This document shows positions 13,897 through 17,987 of a stretch of DNA of 17,987 bases, in pieces. The position numbers and the translations under genes were made by a program. The notes beneath the pieces are model-generated. The model saw only the letters and a program-made list of their open reading frames with translations, did not search any database and was not told where the DNA came from. Positions within the stretch are counted from its first letter, which is position 1, and each line of letters opens with the position of its first letter. Origin of the DNA: Hyphomicrobiales bacterium (GTDB lineage: Bacteria > Pseudomonadota > Alphaproteobacteria > Rhizobiales > Kaistiaceae); the NCBI GenBank assembly GCA_017305815.1, contig JAFKJZ010000533.1:1-17987 (forward strand), in the 5' to 3' direction.

Positions 13897-15225
13897 ATGA
13901 CCATCGATATCGCCATCATCAACGGCACCGTGCTTCCGATGGGCGGCGCCAAGCCGATCGAGAACGGCGTCGTCACCCTGACGGGGAGCACAATCACTGC
14001 CGTTGGCCCCGCCGACGCGGTCGATATCCGCGGCGCGCGCAAGGTAATCGACGCCTCGCTCTCGGCCGTCATGCCCGGCTTCTGCGATAGCCACACCCAC
14101 ATCGCCTCCAACATGCTGCTGCGCGGCCTGCTGGAGGACGTGAAGCTGTTCGAATGGCTCTCGACCATGTGGCAGCTGAAGCGCAACTTCGATCCCGAGA
14201 CGCTCTACTGGGCGAGCCTGATGGGCCTCGTCGAAATGGTGAAGTCGGGCATCACCACCTTCAACGAGCACTTCGACGCCTATGCCGTCGAGCCGGAGAT
14301 CGAGGCGTTGAAGCGGATTCCGCTGCGGGCGACGCTCGGCTATGGCTTCGCCGATCGCGGCCTCTACGCGCCGATCACCGACTGGTCGTGGAAGACGCTG
14401 AACAATTTCGGCGACCTCGTTTCCAAGCATCACAAGACACGCGACGGCCTGCTGCAGATCGGCCTGTCGCCGCATGCGCCCTATTCCTGCGGCGAGGAGA
14501 TGTACCGGCTGACGCGCGAGGTGGCCGACGCCTACAGCGTGCCGATCCACACCCACCTCGCCGAAGGCACGCAGGAAATGGCCTACATGGCCGAGAATTA
14601 CGGCACCTCGCCGGTGCGCTGGCTGGAGTCGCTCGGCTTCCTGAAGGGCGACATCACCGCCGCCCACTGCACCCAGCTCGACGCGGAAGACATGAAGATC
14701 CTGGCGGCGCATGACGTCAAGATCGGCCACTGCCCCTGCTGCAACGCCAAGCTCAATTCCGGCACCATGCCGCTCAAATGCGTGCTGGAGCACGGCATCA
14801 CCGTCGGCCTCGCCACCGACGGCCCCGCCAGCCACAACACGCTCGACATGTTCCAGGAGATGAAGTTCGCCGGCCTGATCCACAAGGACAAGACCAACGA
14901 CGTCGAGTTCCTGAAGACGGCGGAAATCCTGGAGCTGGCGACCGCAGAGGGCGCGAAGGCGATGAACCGGCCGGAGACCGGCCGGCTCACGCCCGGCATG
15001 GCGGCCGACGTCATCGTCGTCGATCTCGACAAGGCGCACAGCCTGCCCGTCTATGACGCGGCCGCCGCCCTCGTCTATTCGAGCCGGGCCGACGACGTCA
15101 CCCACACCATTGTCAACGGGCGAATGCTGATGGAAAACCGCTTCGTCGCGGGTATAGACGAGGCTGAAATCCGCCGCGAATTCCGCACCCGCGCCCATGC
15201 GCTGCGCAAGCGCAGCCTGGGCTGA
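13897..15225 (+). CDS. Amidohydrolase of the MtaD/AtzB-like (COG0402) group, probable purine or nucleoside deaminase
   Basis: The 442-residue protein has the metal-site motifs of cytosolic amidohydrolase deaminases: PGFCDSHTHI (His66, His68), IHTHLAEG, AAHCTQLD and GLATDGPASHN. This order and length fit the branch containing S-adenosylhomocysteine/methylthioadenosine deaminase (MtaD), 8-oxoguanine deaminase and the triazine hydrolases. The substrate cannot be assigned from sequence. It lies 63 bases after the Rieske-less oxygenase and 22 bases before guanine deaminase, so it probably deaminates a purine derivative made or imported by this locus. A methylated or oxidised guanine or adenine is a reasonable guess. 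HCPCCNAKLNSG contains three closely spaced Cys near the fourth metal-ligand region. The start at 13897 gives a normal family N-terminus. Confidence 0.85.
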   Translation: MTIDIAIINGTVLPMGGAKPIENGVVTLTGSTITAVGPADAVDIRGARKVIDASLSAVMPGFCDSHTHIASNMLLRGLLEDVKLFEWLSTMWQLKRNFDPETLYWASLMGLVEMVKSGITTFNEHFDAYAVEPEIEALKRIPLRATLGYGFADRGLYAPITDWSWKTLNNFGDLVSKHHKTRDGLLQIGLSPHAPYSCGEEMYRLTREVADAYSVPIHTHLAEGTQEMAYMAENYGTSPVRWLESLGFLKGDITAAHCTQLDAEDMKILAAHDVKIGHCPCCNAKLNSGTMPLKCVLEHGITVGLATDGPASHNTLDMFQEMKFAGLIHKDKTNDVEFLKTAEILELATAEGAKAMNRPETGRLTPGMAADVIVVDLDKAHSLPVYDAAAALVYSSRADDVTHTIVNGRMLMENRFVAGIDEAEIRREFRTRAHALRKRSLG

Positions 15226-15247
15226 GACCGCCAGACTGGAACCCGCC

Positions 15248-16615
15248 TTGACCGACCTGCGCAGCAAGACCATCGCCGGCACGTTCTGCCATGCTCCCGA
15301 ACTCGGCTCGATCGAGATCCTGAGAGACGCGCTGGTCGAGATCGACGGTCGCGGCACCATCGTGGCGGTGACTCCGGCCGGCGATCCCGGCCATGCCGCG
15401 AAGCGCGCGCGGGCAGCGGACTCCGGCGCGCTCGTCGAGGCGCCGGCCGAGAGCTACATCCTGCCCGGCTTCGTCGACCTGCATATCCACGCGCCGCAAT
15501 ATCCGCAGCTCGGCAAGGCGCTCGACGTGCCGCTGGAAGTCTGGCTGCAGCAGCACACCTTCCCGCTCGAGGCGCGCTATGCCGACCTCGCCTTCGCCCG
15601 CCGCCACTATGAAGCGCTGGTCGAGGACCTGATCGCCAACGGCACGACGACGGCGCTCTATTTCGCCACGCAGCATGTCGAGGCCTCGAAGCTTCTGGTC
15701 GACATCTGCCTGGAACAGGGCCAGCGCGCCCTGGTCGGCAAGGTGGCGATGGATAATCCGGCCGAATGCCCGGACTACTATCGCGATGCCTCGGCCGAGG
15801 AAGGCATCACGGGCACGAAGGCGCTGATCGACTATGTCGCCGCGCATCCGGAAAACCACGGCCTGGTCCATCCCGTGATCACGCCGCGCTTCGTTCCCTC
15901 CTGCACCGATCCCCTGCTGGAAGGGCTCGGCGAACTGGCGCGCCAATGCGGCTGCCATGTCCAGACGCATTGCTCGGAAAGCGACTGGGCACATGGCTAT
16001 GTGCTCGACCGCTTCGGCCGCACCGACGCCGAGACGCTCGACCGCTTCGGCCTGATGACGCGCAGGACCGTGCTGGCGCATTCGAACTTCCTGACCGACG
16101 GCGACATGGAGCTGATCCATGCGCGGGGCGCCGGCGTCGCGCATTGCCCGCTCTCCAACGCCTATTTCGCCAATGCCGTCTTCCCGCTCCGGGCGGCGCT
16201 CGCCAAGGGCGTGCGCGTCGGCCTCGGCACCGACATTTCGGGCGGCCCGACCGCCTCGATGATCGAGGCGCAGCGGATGGCGATCGCTGCCTCGCGCATG
16301 CTGGAAACCGGCGTCGACCCGACACTGCCGCAGGCCGAGCGCGGCCGGCCGGGTTCGCGCATCGATTTCGACGTCGCCTTCCATCTCGCCACCGCCGGCG
16401 GCGCCGAAGCGCTCGATCTGCCGGTCGGCCGGTTCGCGCCCGGCTGCCACTTCGACGCCATCCTCGTCGACCCGCACGCGCCGGGCGGGACGATGCGCGT
16501 CTGGGACGACATCGACAGCGACGCGGACGCGCTGCAGAAGATCGTCTACACCGCCTCCAAGGGCAATCTGGCCGAGATCTGGATCGGTGGCCGGCGCGTC
16601 GGCGGCACCGGCTGA
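15248..16615 (+). CDS. guaD: Guanine deaminase
   Basis: The roughly 455-residue protein hydrolyses guanine to xanthine and ammonia. Evidence is the family-typical N-terminus TIAGTFCHAPELGS, then PGFVDLHIHAPQYPQLG (His79, His81), the QTHCSES segment, LAHSNFLTDGDM, HCPLSNAYFANAVFPLRAAL and VGLGTDISGG. The product would feed xanthine into urate/ureide breakdown. I choose the TTG at 15248 as start because it gives the usual GuaD N-terminus, has GGAA upstream and leaves a 22-base gap. An ATG at 15197 would add 17 unlike residues and overlap the preceding gene. It is the last gene of the plus-strand operon. Function is assigned with high confidence from motif order; some homologues also accept other 2-aminopurines. 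Confidence 0.92.
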   Translation: MTDLRSKTIAGTFCHAPELGSIEILRDALVEIDGRGTIVAVTPAGDPGHAAKRARAADSGALVEAPAESYILPGFVDLHIHAPQYPQLGKALDVPLEVWLQQHTFPLEARYADLAFARRHYEALVEDLIANGTTTALYFATQHVEASKLLVDICLEQGQRALVGKVAMDNPAECPDYYRDASAEEGITGTKALIDYVAAHPENHGLVHPVITPRFVPSCTDPLLEGLGELARQCGCHVQTHCSESDWAHGYVLDRFGRTDAETLDRFGLMTRRTVLAHSNFLTDGDMELIHARGAGVAHCPLSNAYFANAVFPLRAALAKGVRVGLGTDISGGPTASMIEAQRMAIAASRMLETGVDPTLPQAERGRPGSRIDFDVAFHLATAGGAEALDLPVGRFAPGCHFDAILVDPHAPGGTMRVWDDIDSDADALQKIVYTASKGNLAEIWIGGRRVGGTG

Positions 16616-16654
16616 CGTCGCCCGGCCCTGCGACGCCTCCAGGCGCAACAAACG

Positions 16655-16700
16655 ACCCAATATCGATCTTGAATTGAAATCAGTTTTCTTTATGCCAGTC
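16655..16700 (+). promoter_or_regulatory. AT-rich stretch, probable promoter of the sugar-binding-protein gene
   Basis: This is the only markedly AT-rich stretch between guaD and the sugar-binding-protein gene. It contains TTGAAT (16669-16674) and TTGAAA (16674-16679), which resemble -35 boxes, but no -10 at ideal spacing was found (TTTATG at 16689 is close at 14 bases). About 100 bases of leader then precede the ATG. Confidence 0.3.
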
Positions 16701-16800
16701 GGCGGAACGCTAGCTTGGCAGCGAATTGCCGCGACGGGACCGCAAGCGCAGTCCGGGGGCGCGGCACGGGACGTTTTCACGAGACTATGGGGGTAAGATC

Positions 16801-17841
16801 ATGGGCAAGAAGCTTCTTTCGCTCGCGCTGGCCGCAGGCCTGACTGCGCTTTCTTCGGGCGCCTATGCCGAGGGCATCGCCGGCGCGCCGGCGCCGTTCG
16901 ACAAGGGCGGCGTCAAGATCGCCGTCATCTCCTTCCTCGGCTCGGGCGACTGGCTGCAGGCCTTCGAGGCCGGCGTGAAGCGCCAGGCCGACGCGCTGGG
17001 GATCGAGGCCAACATCTCGCAGGCCCGCAACGACATCAACGCCGAGCGCGAACTGATCCAGCAGGCGATCAATCTCGGCGTGAAGGGTATCGTCATCAAC
17101 AACGGCCAGCCGGAAGCGCTGAAGGACGTCGCGCAGGCGGCCCTCGACGCCGGCATCCCGGTCGTCGCCTATGACGTCAACCTCGACAACGCCAAGATCC
17201 CGCAGATCGAGCAGTCCGACGCCGACATGGCGCGCCTCGTTCTGGAGCAGGCCGTCAAGGAGCAGGGCGAGACCTTCGACGGCGGCGCCGTCTACGTCTC
17301 CGGCTTCGCGCCGCTCGACCGCCGCTATGCCGTCTGGAAGGACTTCGGCAAGAAGTATCCGGGCATCAAGGAAGTCGCGACCTGGGGCGTCGTCAACGAC
17401 AGCGTCCCGGCCTCCGTCGCCGACCAGACCAAGGCCGTGCTCGCCGCCAATCCGACCCTGTCGGTCGTCTTCACCCCCTGGGACGAGTTCGCCCGCGGCG
17501 TGAAGCTCGCCATCGACGAGGCCGGCGTCGCCGACAAGGTCAAGATCTACGGCGTCGACATCTCCACCTCGGACATCCAGGCCATGCTCGAGCCGAACAG
17601 CCCGTGGGTCGCCACCGCCGCCACCAACCCGGCCGTCGTCGGCGAAGTGTCGGTGCGCGCGCTGGCGCAGCTGATCGCCGGCCAGGACCCGGGCCACTCG
17701 GTCCTGATCCAGCCGACGCTGGTCACCAAGAAGGACCTCGTCGACAACAACATCAAGACGATCGAGGAACTGCAGGACAAGTTCCCGGCCTTCAAGGACA
17801 GCGACGCCGCCAAGAAGGACTGGATCCCGGTCGCAAAGTAA
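16801..17841 (+). CDS. RbsB-like periplasmic sugar-binding protein of an ABC transporter
   Basis: The 346-residue protein has a Sec signal peptide (MGKKLLSLALAAGLTALSSG, cleavage near AYA-EG at residues 22-23) and a type I periplasmic-binding fold of the ribose/sugar group. Family-like segments are VKIAVISFLGSGDWLQAFEAG, RELIQQAINLGVKGIVINNG, AGIPVVAYDVNLDN and VKIYGVDISTSDI. It delivers a sugar or polyol to an ABC permease complex that should lie to the right, outside the window. The ATG at 16801 is preceded by GGGGGTAAG at a good distance. An AT-rich stretch (about 16660-16700) in the 185-base gap after guaD suggests a promoter of its own, so it is likely not part of the purine operon. Ligand unknown. 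Confidence 0.88.
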   Translation: MGKKLLSLALAAGLTALSSGAYAEGIAGAPAPFDKGGVKIAVISFLGSGDWLQAFEAGVKRQADALGIEANISQARNDINAERELIQQAINLGVKGIVINNGQPEALKDVAQAALDAGIPVVAYDVNLDNAKIPQIEQSDADMARLVLEQAVKEQGETFDGGAVYVSGFAPLDRRYAVWKDFGKKYPGIKEVATWGVVNDSVPASVADQTKAVLAANPTLSVVFTPWDEFARGVKLAIDEAGVADKVKIYGVDISTSDIQAMLEPNSPWVATAATNPAVVGEVSVRALAQLIAGQDPGHSVLIQPTLVTKKDLVDNNIKTIEELQDKFPAFKDSDAAKKDWIPVAK

Positions 17842-17860
17842 GGAAGGGCGCTCCGCCTGA

Positions 17861-17987
17861 ACCCTCCCCTTGAGGGAGGGTCAAAAGTGCACAGCACTTT
17901 TGGGGAGGGGTGCCTGAGATGTCGGGGAGAGGAACGCTTCGGCTTACCGAAGCTGCCCCCTCCCCAAATCCGCCAAGGCGGATTTGA
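17861..17987. repeat. Palindrome-rich intergenic repeat (REP/RIME-like mosaic), continues past right edge
   Basis: Four perfect hairpins follow each other after the binding-protein gene. ACCCTCCC/GGGAGGGT is at 17861-17881, CAAAAGTGC/GCACTTTTG at 17882-17902, GCTTCGG/CCGAAGC at 17936-17953 and AAATCCGCC/GGCGGATTT at 17966-17985. CCTCCCC and GGGGAGG blocks also pair across the whole unit (for example GGGGAGGGG near 17902 with CCCCTCCCC near 17957). Such purine/pyrimidine-rich palindromes are typical of dispersed intergenic elements in alphaproteobacteria. The family name is not certain, and the second hairpin could also act as a terminator. Confidence 0.7.

Noticed and set aside
13459..16780. 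Long minus-strand open frames (633 and 555 codons) opposite the oxygenase, amidohydrolase and guanine deaminase genes.
   Set aside because: They run antisense to genes with clear catalytic motifs and have the compositional look of reverse-frame shadows.

Overview
The window is high-GC DNA with dense, overlapping genes and codon use typical of an alphaproteobacterium, most likely a Hyphomicrobiales (Rhizobiales) member. That placement is an inference from gene style and content, not from a marker gene. No rRNA, tRNA, CRISPR array, transposase or phage gene was seen.

Layout. (1) 1-1521: the 3' part of an FGGY carbohydrate kinase. (2) 1690-2531: four very short paralogous genes encoding 29-30 residue peptides. 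They share a near-identical 22-residue N-terminus and differ in a 7-8 residue tail. Strong U-tailed terminators follow the first and the last. (3) 2541-6870, minus strand: one operon read AraC-type regulator -> acylphosphatase-like small protein -> Rieske [2Fe-2S] protein -> glutathione S-transferase homologue -> adenine deaminase. The first four genes are joined by ATGA stop/start overlaps, one of which assumes a repaired frameshift. (4) 6871-7157: divergent control region with a candidate direct-repeat operator and a structured leader. (5) 7158-16615, plus strand: adenosine/adenine deaminase (broken), BMP-family (purine-nucleoside-type) ABC transporter (binding protein, double ATPase, a broken permease, an intact permease), a Rieske-less oxygenase catalytic subunit, an MtaD-like amidohydrolase and guanine deaminase. 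(6) 16801-17841: an RbsB-like sugar-binding protein, then a palindrome-rich intergenic repeat that runs off the right end.

How the genes fit together. The two divergent operons look like one purine salvage/catabolism island: import through the BMP-type ABC system, deamination by Add, Ade, GuaD and an MtaD-like enzyme, and an oxygenase step. The oxygenase parts are unusual. The catalytic subunit (12964-13833) keeps the mononuclear-iron motif but has lost the cluster-binding loops of its Rieske domain. A separate Rieske protein and a GST homologue are encoded across the control region. The nearest precedent I know is the NdmC/NdmD/NdmE N7-demethylase of caffeine-degrading Pseudomonas, in which the catalytic subunit lacks a Rieske domain and a GST homologue is part of the complex. 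I infer a split N-demethylase or oxygenase acting on a methylated or otherwise modified purine. No flavin reductase is present in the window.

Three genes of the island carry lesions: a one-base frame slip in the Rieske gene, and internal frame-breaking deletions in add and in the first permease. These are either real decay or assembly errors; the sequence alone cannot say which. The four-peptide cluster is the least explained part. Its YxxPxL leader-like motif recalls the leaders of lasso-type RiPP precursors, but no maturation enzyme lies in the window.
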